Source: Bifidobacterium breve
GTDB lineage: Bacteria > Actinomycetota > Actinomycetes > Nanopelagicales > Nanopelagicaceae
Assembly: GCA_945866155.1 (NCBI GenBank)
Contig: CAMBGL010000077.1
Coordinates: 1-6,008, forward strand
DNA length: 6,008 nt
Direction: 5' to 3'
Under the pieces are notes generated by a model. It searched no databases. It saw only the letters and a list, made by a program, of their open reading frames with translations, and was not told the origin of the DNA. The position numbers and the translations under genes are program-made. Each line of letters begins with the position of its first letter. Positions within the stretch are counted from its first letter, which is position 1. Below are positions 1-6,008 of the stretch, in pieces.

Positions 1-660
1 GATTGGCGCACAATTGCAGATTTGACCCGCACACTAATTCAAAATGCTGCAATGGCTATCTCTGGTTCACATGTTGTAACTCATCACGATGGCCGTCAAG
101 CAAACTTAGGTGGACAGTGGAAAGAAATTTCACTCTACGAAGCGATTTCCCAAGGTGTCGGAGAAAGTGTCAGTGCCCTTACTCCTATTGAAGAATTGAA
201 GAAGCACGCGGTAAAACTAGGTATAAAGGTTGATCCAAAGTGGGTAACTGGAAAACTTGCTGAAGAAATTTTTGAACATGTTGCAAAAAATCAATTGATT
301 GAACCAACATTCGTTATGGGATTCCCAGTAGATACTTCACCACTTGTTCGAGCGCACCGCGAACTTCCTGGTGTTGCAGAAAAATGGGATCTCTATGTCG
401 ACGGTTTTGAACTTGCAACCGGTTACTCTGAACTTGTCGACCCTGTTATCCAACGTGATCGTTTAGTTGAGCAAGCACAACTTGGCGCAAAGGGTGATCT
501 TGAAGCGATGCAAGTTGATGAAGATTTCTTACGTGCAATGGAATTTGCAATGCCACCAACAGGTGGAATGGGAATGGGCTTAGATCGTTTACTCATGGCA
601 CTAACTGGACTTGGTATTCGCGAAACAATTCTTTTTCCACTTGTAAAGCCGGAAGAATAA
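1..660 (+). CDS. lysS: Lysyl-tRNA synthetase, class II (LysS), C-terminal part; 5' end outside window
   Basis: The reading frame is open from base 1 and gives 219 residues, roughly the last two fifths of a class II lysyl-tRNA synthetase of about 500 residues. The enzyme attaches lysine to tRNA-Lys in the cytoplasm using ATP. The fragment starts inside the catalytic domain, after where motif 2 should lie. Visible signatures are SLYEAIS, TSPLVRAHR, the substrate-pocket stretch ELATGYSELVDPV, and class II motif 3, GMGMGLDRLL, with its ATP-binding arginine at fragment residue 196. The end, GIRETILFPLVKPEE, is the usual LysRS C-terminus. The wording (LYVDGFELATGYSEL, LTGLGIRETILFP) is that of actinobacterial LysS rather than of LysX-type fusions, but the missing N-terminus cannot be checked. 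A TTG at 22 is internal, not a start. The stop TAA is followed at once by a second TAA, and argA starts 3 nt later, so the two are probably co-transcribed. Confidence 0.95.
   Translation, partial: DWRTIADLTRTLIQNAAMAISGSHVVTHHDGRQANLGGQWKEISLYEAISQGVGESVSALTPIEELKKHAVKLGIKVDPKWVTGKLAEEIFEHVAKNQLIEPTFVMGFPVDTSPLVRAHRELPGVAEKWDLYVDGFELATGYSELVDPVIQRDRLVEQAQLGAKGDLEAMQVDEDFLRAMEFAMPPTGGMGMGLDRLLMALTGLGIRETILFPLVKPEE
651..655 (+). promoter_or_regulatory. Ribosome binding site of argA
   Basis: GGAAG lies 8 nt before the ATG at 664, inside the last codons of lysS. It supports 664 as the start and translation of argA from the lysS transcript. Confidence 0.6.
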
Positions 661-663
661 TAA

Positions 664-1161
664 ATGTCGTTAGAGATTCGTTCAGCCAGAACTTCTGATG
701 TAAAGGGAATCCGTACACTCATTGATACCTATGCACCTGAAGGCCGCCTACTTTCAAAAGAGACAGTTACCCTTTACGAGAGCACTCAAGAATTTACTGT
801 TGCACTAAAAGATGGCATCGTTGTTGGATGTGGTGCCCTGCACATTCTCTGGGAAGACTTGGCTGAGGTTCGCACAGTTGCAGTAACGCAAGAATTACAG
901 GGAACTGGAATCGGCCATCAAATTATGGGAGTGATAACAGAGCGTGCGAAGAATATCGGCATCAAAAGAATTTTTTGCCTAACATTTGAAACGAAATTTT
1001 TTGGAAGACATGGTTTTGAAGTCATTGATGGAACACCCGTTGAACCAGATGTGTATGCCGAACTTCTGCGCTCCTACGATGCCGGTATTGCAGAATTCCT
1101 CGATCTCGAATCGGTGAAACCGAACACTTTGGGCAATACCCGCATGCTCAAAAAACTCTAG
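664..1161 (+). CDS. argA: Amino-acid N-acetyltransferase (N-acetylglutamate synthase), short GNAT type
   Basis: This 165-residue protein is a single GNAT domain. It closely resembles the short N-acetylglutamate synthase known from Mycobacterium tuberculosis (Rv2747), which transfers acetyl from acetyl-CoA to glutamate (or glutamine) in the first step of arginine synthesis. Shared blocks are RSARTSDV near the start, GCGALHILWEDLAEVRTVAV (residues 55-74), the acetyl-CoA loop QGTGIG (79-84), LTFETKFFGRHGF (to residue 118), and the tail SYDAGIAEFLDL...VKPNTLGNTRML. It lacks the amino-acid-kinase-like domain that carries arginine feedback in the classical long ArgA, as is normal for this short family. 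The start is the ATG with a well-spaced Shine-Dalgarno, 3 nt after lysS. Function is assigned from sequence resemblance recalled by eye; another GNAT substrate is possible but unlikely given the family-specific tail. No other arginine gene is visible nearby. Confidence 0.88.
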   Translation: MSLEIRSARTSDVKGIRTLIDTYAPEGRLLSKETVTLYESTQEFTVALKDGIVVGCGALHILWEDLAEVRTVAVTQELQGTGIGHQIMGVITERAKNIGIKRIFCLTFETKFFGRHGFEVIDGTPVEPDVYAELLRSYDAGIAEFLDLESVKPNTLGNTRMLKKL

Positions 1162-1167
1162 ATTTAG

Positions 1168-1201
1168 CCATATTTCGGGCATAAGTAGCCCATATCTGGG
1201 G
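1168..1201 (+). repeat. Pair of near-identical 12-mers upstream of clpC, possible operator
   Basis: CCATATTTCGGG (1168-1179) and CCATATCTGGGG (1190-1201) match at 10 of 12 positions with a 22-nt offset, about two helical turns. The second copy lies in a near-palindrome, CCCATATCTGGG (1189-1200), in which CCCA mirrors TGGG. They lie about 60 to 95 nt upstream of the likely clpC transcription start, where an activator might bind. No known regulator motif was recognised, and chance similarity is possible in so short a stretch. Confidence 0.3.
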
Positions 1202-1250
1202 TTGTGAAAGGTAGAAGCAATCCGCCTCGCGTGCCTATGCATGTGGGTAT

Positions 1251-1256
1251 TAGGCT
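1251..1256 (+). promoter_or_regulatory. Candidate -10 element of the clpC promoter
   Basis: TAGGCT fits the actinobacterial -10 pattern TANNNT. A start near 1262-1264 would leave a leader of about 27 nt, with the Shine-Dalgarno and ATG well placed. No convincing TTGACA-like -35 box lies 16-19 nt upstream, so the promoter may depend on an activator or the call may be wrong. The element overlaps a short inverted repeat, GGCT-TAG-AGCC (1253-1263). Confidence 0.3.
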
Positions 1257-1276
1257 TAGAGCCACGAACCATGAAT

Positions 1277-1282
1277 GAGGAG
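1277..1282 (+). promoter_or_regulatory. Ribosome binding site that fixes the clpC start
   Basis: GAGGAG is a strong Shine-Dalgarno, 7 nt before the ATG at 1290. It overlaps the in-frame ATG at 1275, which is therefore not a usable start for this site. The start at 1290 also gives the family's N-terminus MFERFTDRARR. Confidence 0.85.
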
Positions 1283-1289
1283 TCCGCCG

Positions 1290-3791
1290 ATGTTTGAGCG
1301 CTTTACCGACCGAGCCAGACGTGTAGTTGTGCTTGCCCAAGAAGAGGCACGCATGCTCAATCACAATTACATTGGTACGGAGCACATCCTTCTTGGACTC
1401 ATTCACGAAGGTGAAGGCGTTGCGGCGAAAGCACTTGAATCAATGGGAATCTCACTTGAAGGTGTACGCGCACAGGTTGAAGAAATTATTGGCCAAGGTC
1501 AACAAGCACCAAGTGGCCATATTCCATTTACCCCGCGTGCCAAGAAAGTTTTGGAACTCTCACTTCGTGAAGCACTACAACTTGGCCATAATTACATTGG
1601 AACAGAACATATTTTGCTCGGACTCATCCGCGAAGGCGAAGGCGTTGCTGCACAAGTATTAGTAAAACTTGGTGCCGACCTCAACCGAGTTCGCCAACAA
1701 GTAATTCAATTACTCTCGGGCTATCAAGGTAAAGAGACTGTTGCATCTAATGGTCCAGCAGAAGGAACACCTTCTACATCTTTGGTACTAGATCAATTTG
1801 GTCGCAACCTCACACAGGCAGCGCGAGAAGGAAAGCTTGATCCCGTCATTGGACGCGAAACAGAGATTGAACGCGTCATGCAAATTCTTTCACGCCGCAC
1901 AAAAAATAACCCAGTGCTCATTGGTGAACCAGGTGTTGGTAAGACCGCTGTTGTTGAAGGGCTCGCACAAGCAATTGTGAAAAATGATGTTCCAGAAACT
2001 TTGAAAGATAAGCAGCTCTACTCACTAGATCTTGGTGCACTCGTTGCAGGTAGTCGCTACCGTGGAGATTTCGAAGAGCGCCTAAAGAAAGTTCTCAAAG
2101 AGATTAAAACTCGTGGCGATATCATCCTATTTATCGATGAGATTCATACTCTTGTTGGTGCAGGAGCAGCAGAAGGTGCAATTGATGCAGCGAGCATCTT
2201 GAAGCCAATGCTTGCCCGAGGTGAGTTACAAACAATTGGTGCAACAACTCTTGACGAGTATCGCAAGCACCTCGAAAAAGATGCTGCACTTGAGCGTCGC
2301 TTCCAACCAATTCAAGTAAAAGAGCCATCAGTTGCTCATACAATTGAAATTTTGCGTGGACTTCGTGATCGCTACGAAACACACCACCGCGTCTCAATTA
2401 CTGATGGTGCGCTATCAGCTGCTGCAAATATGGCTGATCGCTATATCTCAGATCGCTTCTTGCCAGATAAGGCGATTGACCTCATTGATGAAGCGGGATC
2501 ACGTCTTCGCATCAAGCGCATGACTGCACCTGCAGAACTTCGCGAATTTGATGAAAAAATTGCTAGCGCTCGCAAAGAGAAGGAATCAGCCATTGATGGC
2601 CAAGATTTCGAACTTGCTGCATCACTTCGCGATAAGGAAAAGACTCTTATCATCGAGAAGCAAGAAGCAGAGAAGCATTGGAAAGCAACTGATCTCGATA
2701 AGGTAACTGAGGTCGATGAAGAACTGATTGCTCAAGTTCTCTCTGCATCAACTGGTATTCCAGTATTCAAGTTGACTGAAGAAGAGACAGCGCGACTACT
2801 CAATATGGAAGGCGAATTACATCGCCGTGTTATTGGTCAAGAGCAAGCAATCAAAGCGCTCTCACAAGCAATTCGTCGCACACGTGCAGGCTTGAAAGAT
2901 CCAAAGCGTCCAGGTGGCTCATTTATTTTTGCTGGCCCATCAGGTGTTGGTAAGACTGAACTTTCGCGCACACTTGCATCATTCTTATTTGGTGATCAAG
3001 ATGCACTCATCCAACTTGATATGTCTGAATATTCTGAGCGTCACACCGCATCACGACTCTTCGGTGCACCTCCAGGATATGTTGGATATGACGAAGGTGG
3101 ACAGCTCACAGAGAAGGTTCGTCGTCGCCCATTCTCAGTTGTTCTCTTTGATGAAATTGAAAAGGCACACCCAGATATCTTCAACTCACTCTTGCAAGTA
3201 TTAGAAGATGGTCGCCTAACAGATGCACAAGGTCGCACCGTTGACTTCAAAAATACTGTCATCATCATGACAACAAACCTTGGTACTCGCGATATTTCAA
3301 AGAGCCTTGGACTCGGCTTTGCAAATAGCGATGATGACCTTACAAATTATGAGCGCATGAAGGGCAAAGTAAGTGATGAACTCAAAACTCACTTCCGCCC
3401 AGAATTCCTCAACCGCATCGATGACATCATCGTCTTCCACCAGTTGACGAAGGATCAGATCATTCAAATTGTTGATCTCATGATTGCAAACCTTGATGAG
3501 CGTTTGCGCGCAAAAGATATGGGAATCGAACTTACGACTGCTGCTAAGCAATTACTTGCAGCGCGTGGATACGACCCACTGATGGGCGCTCGTCCATTGC
3601 GACGCACAATTCAACGTGAAATCGAAGATTCACTTTCAGAGCGAATCCTCTTTGGCGAACTCAAAGCCGGTGAAATCATTGTTGTAGATGTTGAAGGTGA
3701 AGGAGCAGAAGCGAAATTCACATTCGTGGGTGCACCTAAGTCAACTATGCCTGATTCACCTGAAAATCTTGCCGAAGCACCAAGCGCCTAA
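1290..3791 (+). CDS. clpC: ATP-dependent Clp protease ATP-binding subunit ClpC (AAA+ unfoldase)
   Basis: This 833-residue protein is the HSP100/Clp unfoldase that threads substrates into the ClpP peptidase in the cytoplasm. Domains in order: two Clp_N repeats (about 1-145); AAA+ D1 with Walker A GEPGVGKT (212-219), pore loop GSRYRG (Y257), Walker B ILFIDE (D283, E284) and arginine fingers in ALERRF (R336, R337); a middle coiled-coil with a UVR-like stretch (about 418-465); and AAA+ D2 with Walker A GPSGVGKT (549-556), pore loop GYVG (596-599), Walker B VVLFDE (D621, E622), HFRPEFLNR and sensor-2 GARPLRR. The ClpP-docking LGF is at 675-677. All key ATPase residues are present. Length and wording closely follow mycobacterial ClpC1 (about 850 residues), with a shorter C-terminal tail. 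It has its own upstream region, so it is probably transcribed separately from argA. No CtsR, HspR or CIRCE site was seen. Its stop codon abuts the mutY stop on the other strand. Confidence 0.98.
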   Translation: MFERFTDRARRVVVLAQEEARMLNHNYIGTEHILLGLIHEGEGVAAKALESMGISLEGVRAQVEEIIGQGQQAPSGHIPFTPRAKKVLELSLREALQLGHNYIGTEHILLGLIREGEGVAAQVLVKLGADLNRVRQQVIQLLSGYQGKETVASNGPAEGTPSTSLVLDQFGRNLTQAAREGKLDPVIGRETEIERVMQILSRRTKNNPVLIGEPGVGKTAVVEGLAQAIVKNDVPETLKDKQLYSLDLGALVAGSRYRGDFEERLKKVLKEIKTRGDIILFIDEIHTLVGAGAAEGAIDAASILKPMLARGELQTIGATTLDEYRKHLEKDAALERRFQPIQVKEPSVAHTIEILRGLRDRYETHHRVSITDGALSAAANMADRYISDRFLPDKAIDLIDEAGSRLRIKRMTAPAELREFDEKIASARKEKESAIDGQDFELAASLRDKEKTLIIEKQEAEKHWKATDLDKVTEVDEELIAQVLSASTGIPVFKLTEEETARLLNMEGELHRRVIGQEQAIKALSQAIRRTRAGLKDPKRPGGSFIFAGPSGVGKTELSRTLASFLFGDQDALIQLDMSEYSERHTASRLFGAPPGYVGYDEGGQLTEKVRRRPFSVVLFDEIEKAHPDIFNSLLQVLEDGRLTDAQGRTVDFKNTVIIMTTNLGTRDISKSLGLGFANSDDDLTNYERMKGKVSDELKTHFRPEFLNRIDDIIVFHQLTKDQIIQIVDLMIANLDERLRAKDMGIELTTAAKQLLAARGYDPLMGARPLRRTIQREIEDSLSERILFGELKAGEIIVVDVEGEGAEAKFTFVGAPKSTMPDSPENLAEAPSA
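1362..1652 (+). repeat. Internal duplication encoding the two Clp_N repeats
   Basis: The segments at 1362-1427 and 1587-1652 encode the same peptide, HNYIGTEHILLGLI followed by H or R and then EGEGVAA, at ClpC residues 25 and 100. The offset is 225 bp (75 residues). The DNA copies differ at many third positions, so this is the ancient Clp_N duplication kept by protein selection, not a recent DNA repeat. Confidence 0.85.
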
Positions 3792-4643
3792 TTATTGAGG
3801 AAGTCTAAATCGAGAGCGAGAGTGCTCTTGGATTAGATGATCCGCTAGAAGTGTCTCGAGCGCTTTTTCAACTTGAGACTCTTCTGGCCATAATTTCTTG
3901 ATTGCACTTAGCGTTAGTGATTCATTTTCTCTCAGTGCCTGCACAATTGTGCCGCGACATTTGCGATCTGTTCCATGCCAATCTTGTGATTTTCTTACTA
4001 GTTCGCTCTGCGGATATCCATTCTTTCGCCAATTGCACTGAGAAATAATGGGGCAATCATTACAGGAGGGATTCTTTGATGTGCAGATGAGTGCGCCGAG
4101 TTCCATAGTTGCAGCCGCCCAATTATCAGCATTTGTGCGGGGGAGAATAGCTAGTCGTGACTCTCGCTCTCGCACTGTTGGGCTAGATGTTGGGTGCTCC
4201 TTACCATCTAAAACGCGCACTAAGACTCGCCTAATGTTTACATCCATAACTAAAGTATTAGCACCAAAAGCAAATGCGCTTATGGCAGCTGCTGTGTAAT
4301 CACCAATTCCTGGAAGAGATCTCAGTACTTCTTCACTCTCCGGCACTTCATTATTGAAATCGCGAGCAATAATTTTTGCACTTTCGTGTAAGCGAAGTGC
4401 GCGACGTGGATAACCTAGTCTGCCCCACGCAGTAATTACTTCGGCTGGGGTTGCTTTTGCTAACTCAACTGGCGTTGGCCAACGCGCCATCCACTCATTC
4501 CATTTAGGGAGCACACGTGCAACAGGAGTCTGCTGCAACATAAATTCACTCACCATTACGCCCCATGGCGAAGTTGAGCGCCACGGAAGTTCACGTTTAT
4601 TTTTTGCAAACCATTGTGTTATTGGTTTTTCTAACGAGTTCAT
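3792..4643 (-). CDS. mutY: A/G-specific adenine DNA glycosylase MutY
   Basis: This 283-residue protein is a base-excision repair glycosylase of the HhH-GPD family that removes adenine mispaired with 8-oxoguanine or guanine. Visible features are RELPWR (17-22), SEFMLQQT with catalytic Glu33, GYPRRALRL (77-85), the helix-hairpin-helix LPGIGDYTAAAI (110-121), catalytic Asp134 in VMDVNIRRVL, and a [4Fe-4S] loop C-x6-C-x2-C-x5-C at Cys187, 194, 197 and 203. After the cluster only about 80 residues remain, with GTDRKCRG and a small helical tail. The NUDIX-like 8-oxoG-recognition domain of E. coli MutY (about 350 residues) is therefore missing; as I recall, short MutY proteins of this shape are usual in Actinobacteria. 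The start overlaps the radA stop as ATGA, so translation is probably coupled to radA. The stop TAA directly abuts the clpC stop. Confidence 0.95.
   Translation of the reverse strand: MNSLEKPITQWFAKNKRELPWRSTSPWGVMVSEFMLQQTPVARVLPKWNEWMARWPTPVELAKATPAEVITAWGRLGYPRRALRLHESAKIIARDFNNEVPESEEVLRSLPGIGDYTAAAISAFAFGANTLVMDVNIRRVLVRVLDGKEHPTSSPTVRERESRLAILPRTNADNWAAATMELGALICTSKNPSCNDCPIISQCNWRKNGYPQSELVRKSQDWHGTDRKCRGTIVQALRENESLTLSAIKKLWPEESQVEKALETLLADHLIQEHSRSRFRLPQ
3811..3830. other. Small hairpin just past the clpC stop, inside the mutY 3' end
   Basis: CGAGAGC (3811-3817) can pair with GCTCTTG (3824-3830) around a 6-nt loop, with one G-U pair on the plus strand. It starts 19 nt after the clpC stop. 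No T-run follows on either strand, so it is not a standard intrinsic terminator. It may be coincidental coding sequence, or part of a weak barrier between convergent transcripts. Confidence 0.15.
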
Positions 4644-4649
4644 TCCCCT
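4640..4649 (-). promoter_or_regulatory. radA-mutY ATGA overlap with adjoining Shine-Dalgarno
   Basis: On the minus strand the mutY ATG (4643-4641) shares two bases with the radA stop TGA (4642-4640). An AGGGG tract (4649-4645) lies just 1 nt before the ATG, closer than the usual 5-9 nt. This favours re-initiation by ribosomes finishing radA over independent initiation. Confidence 0.6.
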
Positions 4650-6007
4650 GAAATTTTTACCCTTTGAAGCGCTTGATCAAGGCGCGATACTTCAACAATT
4701 TCCATACCTGCAATCTTTACATCAGAGCCGGCCGGAACGAGTGCGCGCTTGAAACCAAGTCGAAATGCTTCTTGCAAGCGGCGGTCTACGCCACTAATTT
4801 TGCGAATTTCACCAGCAAGGCCAACTTCACCGATTGCAACAAGGTCTGCAGGCAGTGCTAATCCTTTTGCAGCAGAAGCAACAGCGAGTGCGAGTGCAAG
4901 GTCGGCAGCGGGCTCACCCATTTTCATTCCACCAACTGTTGCTGCATAAACATCGCGACCACCAATTTTTATTGCTGCGCGAAGTTCTAGAACAGCGAGG
5001 GTCATTGATGTGCGAGCAGAATCTAATCCACTGACGACTCGACGTGCATTACCGAAATCATTATCGCGACCTTGGCTAACAAGTGCCTGAATCTCAGCGA
5101 GTAAGGGCCTGCGACCTTCGAGAGTCACAGTTACACAAGTTCCTGGTACTGGTTCTGCATGGCGAGATGTAAATAAGCCTGTTGGATCTAAAACGCTTGT
5201 GATTCCGGTATCACTGAGTTCGAAACAACCAACTTCATCACTTGCTCCAAAACGATTCTTGATTGCGCGAATCAAGCGCAGACGAGAGTGACGCTCTCCT
5301 TCAAATTGAAGTACAACATCGACAATATGCTCGAGCAGACGTGGGCCTGCAATAGATCCATCTTTCGTCACATGGCCAACTAATAAAAGAGTTATATCTC
5401 GTTCTTTGCAGATACGAATTAGCGCACCTGCTACTTCGCGCACCTGAGTCACTCCACCAGGTGAGCCATCAGCTGCAGCACTGCCAATTGTTTGAACACT
5501 ATCGATAATGAGGAGTTGTGGTTTTACCGAATCGATATGTGAAATAACTGCGCCTAGATCATTTTCAGATGCAAGAAATAATTGTGGGTCTACTGCTTTG
5601 ATGCGTTCTGCACGTAGACGAACTTGCGAAGCAGATTCTTCACCGCTTACATATAAGACTGGAATAGAACGTGATGCAGTCTGTGCTGCGACAGCAAGAA
5701 GCAGTGTTGATTTACCAACACCTGGTTCACCTGCAACAAGAATGGCAGCCCCAGGAACTAAACCCCCACCGAGTACGCGATCGAGTTCTGATACACCTGT
5801 TGGTTTTGCACTTGCAGCAGAGAGATCAACATCGCCAATAGGAGTTGCCTTATGAGTTACTGCGCCAGGAACAAGTGATAAACGCTTTGGCGCTGCAATC
5901 TCTTCAACGCTTCCCCATGCTTGGCACTCGCCGCAACGGCCAACCCATTTTTGCGAGTTCCAACCACATTCGGTGCAACGGAAGGGATCTTTTTCAACCT
6001 TGGCCAT
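4640..6007 (-). CDS. radA: DNA repair protein RadA (Sms), branch-migration ATPase
   Basis: This 455-residue protein matches the usual RadA length (about 460). RadA is a RecA-like ATPase that helps process recombination intermediates and extend RecA-made branches. Features in order: an N-terminal four-cysteine zinc finger, CTEC (11-14) and CGEC (25-28); Walker A GEPGVGKST (93-101); SGEES (121-125); Walker B LLIID (165-169); GHVTKDG (211-217); the RadA signature KNRFG (250-254); and a C-terminal Lon-protease-like domain with VGGMKMGEPAADLA (358-371) and AIGEVGLAGEIR. In this family that domain is a DNA-binding scaffold, not an active protease. The ATG at 6007 gives ten residues before the first cysteine, normal for RadA, so the gene is probably complete. 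Its ribosome binding site lies outside the window, so a slightly longer start cannot be excluded. It heads a unit with mutY. Confidence 0.96.
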   Translation of the reverse strand: MAKVEKDPFRCTECGWNSQKWVGRCGECQAWGSVEEIAAPKRLSLVPGAVTHKATPIGDVDLSAASAKPTGVSELDRVLGGGLVPGAAILVAGEPGVGKSTLLLAVAAQTASRSIPVLYVSGEESASQVRLRAERIKAVDPQLFLASENDLGAVISHIDSVKPQLLIIDSVQTIGSAAADGSPGGVTQVREVAGALIRICKERDITLLLVGHVTKDGSIAGPRLLEHIVDVVLQFEGERHSRLRLIRAIKNRFGASDEVGCFELSDTGITSVLDPTGLFTSRHAEPVPGTCVTVTLEGRRPLLAEIQALVSQGRDNDFGNARRVVSGLDSARTSMTLAVLELRAAIKIGGRDVYAATVGGMKMGEPAADLALALAVASAAKGLALPADLVAIGEVGLAGEIRKISGVDRRLQEAFRLGFKRALVPAGSDVKIAGMEIVEVSRLDQALQRVKISGE

Positions 6008-6008
6008 G

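Noticed and set aside
3..191. 62-residue frame overlapping lysS on the plus strand
   Set aside because: It is the +3 frame of conserved LysS coding sequence; the cysteine-rich product is an artefact of that frame.
1177..1191. GGGC-ATAAGTA-GCCC inverted repeat as a terminator after argA
   Set aside because: The stem is only 4 bp and no T-run follows; it also overlaps the paired 12-mers, which explain the same bases.
1223..1231. CGC-CTC-GCG as a ClgR box upstream of clpC
   Set aside because: The spacer is 3 nt, not the 5 nt of the ClgR pattern as I recall it, and the flanking bases do not match.
1275..1277. Upstream in-frame ATG as an alternative clpC start (five extra residues)
   Set aside because: It overlaps the GAGGAG Shine-Dalgarno that serves the ATG at 1290, has no Shine-Dalgarno of its own, and adds MRSPP before the conserved MFERFTDRARR.
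1271..1297. Eight-codon leader ORF overlapping the clpC start
   Set aside because: It has no ribosome binding site, no attenuator-like codon run, and its ATG lies just before the clpC Shine-Dalgarno; probably chance.
2131..2397. 88-residue minus-strand frame inside clpC
   Set aside because: It is antisense to the D1 Walker B to arginine-finger region, with Leu/Gln-rich composition expected from reversed Ala/Glu/Ser codons.
5508..5855. 115-residue open frame on the plus strand inside radA
   Set aside because: It is antisense to the conserved RadA ATPase core, has low-complexity composition and no ribosome binding site; it is a shadow of radA codon use.
1..6008. Novel multi-gene system, mobile element, CRISPR array, tRNA or rRNA
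   Set aside because: Nearly every base is accounted for by five recognised housekeeping genes. No transposase, direct-repeat array, attachment site or tRNA-like fold was seen on either strand.

Overview
The window looks like chromosomal DNA from a low-GC, streamlined actinobacterium. The proteins are clearly actinobacterial: ClpC reads almost like mycobacterial ClpC1, the N-acetylglutamate synthase is the short GNAT-only kind known from Mycobacterium, and LysS has the actinobacterial C-terminal motif set. The DNA, however, is only about mid-40s percent GC by eye, and almost no sequence is non-coding. Freshwater acI Actinobacteria (Ca. Nanopelagicales, such as Planktophila or Nanopelagicus) fit best; this is an inference from protein style and compaction, not a database result.

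Layout. Plus strand: the 3' part of lysS (1-660), then after 3 nt argA (664-1161), then a 128-nt intergenic region, then clpC (1290-3791). Minus strand: radA (6007 down to 4640) followed by mutY (4643 down to 3792), overlapping by 4 nt as ATGA. clpC and mutY converge with no intergenic base: the two stop codons sit back to back in TAATTA (3789-3794). The clpC upstream region is the only stretch long enough for regulation. It holds a good Shine-Dalgarno, a possible -10 element and a pair of similar partly palindromic 12-mers. No non-coding stretch exceeds 300 bases.

Function. lysS charges tRNA-Lys and argA makes N-acetylglutamate for arginine synthesis. clpC encodes the AAA+ unfoldase that feeds ClpP. 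radA and mutY are genome-maintenance genes, for recombination branch processing and for removal of adenine opposite 8-oxoguanine, and look like one translationally coupled unit. The lysS/clpC/mutY/radA neighbourhood is an old actinobacterial arrangement. Compared with the Mycobacterium tuberculosis order as remembered, argA sits where lsr2 would be, and disA is absent between radA and mutY.

No RNA gene, mobile element, CRISPR array or broken gene was found, and nothing resembles a new multi-gene system. The points worth a second look concern gene order, compaction and the clpC control region.
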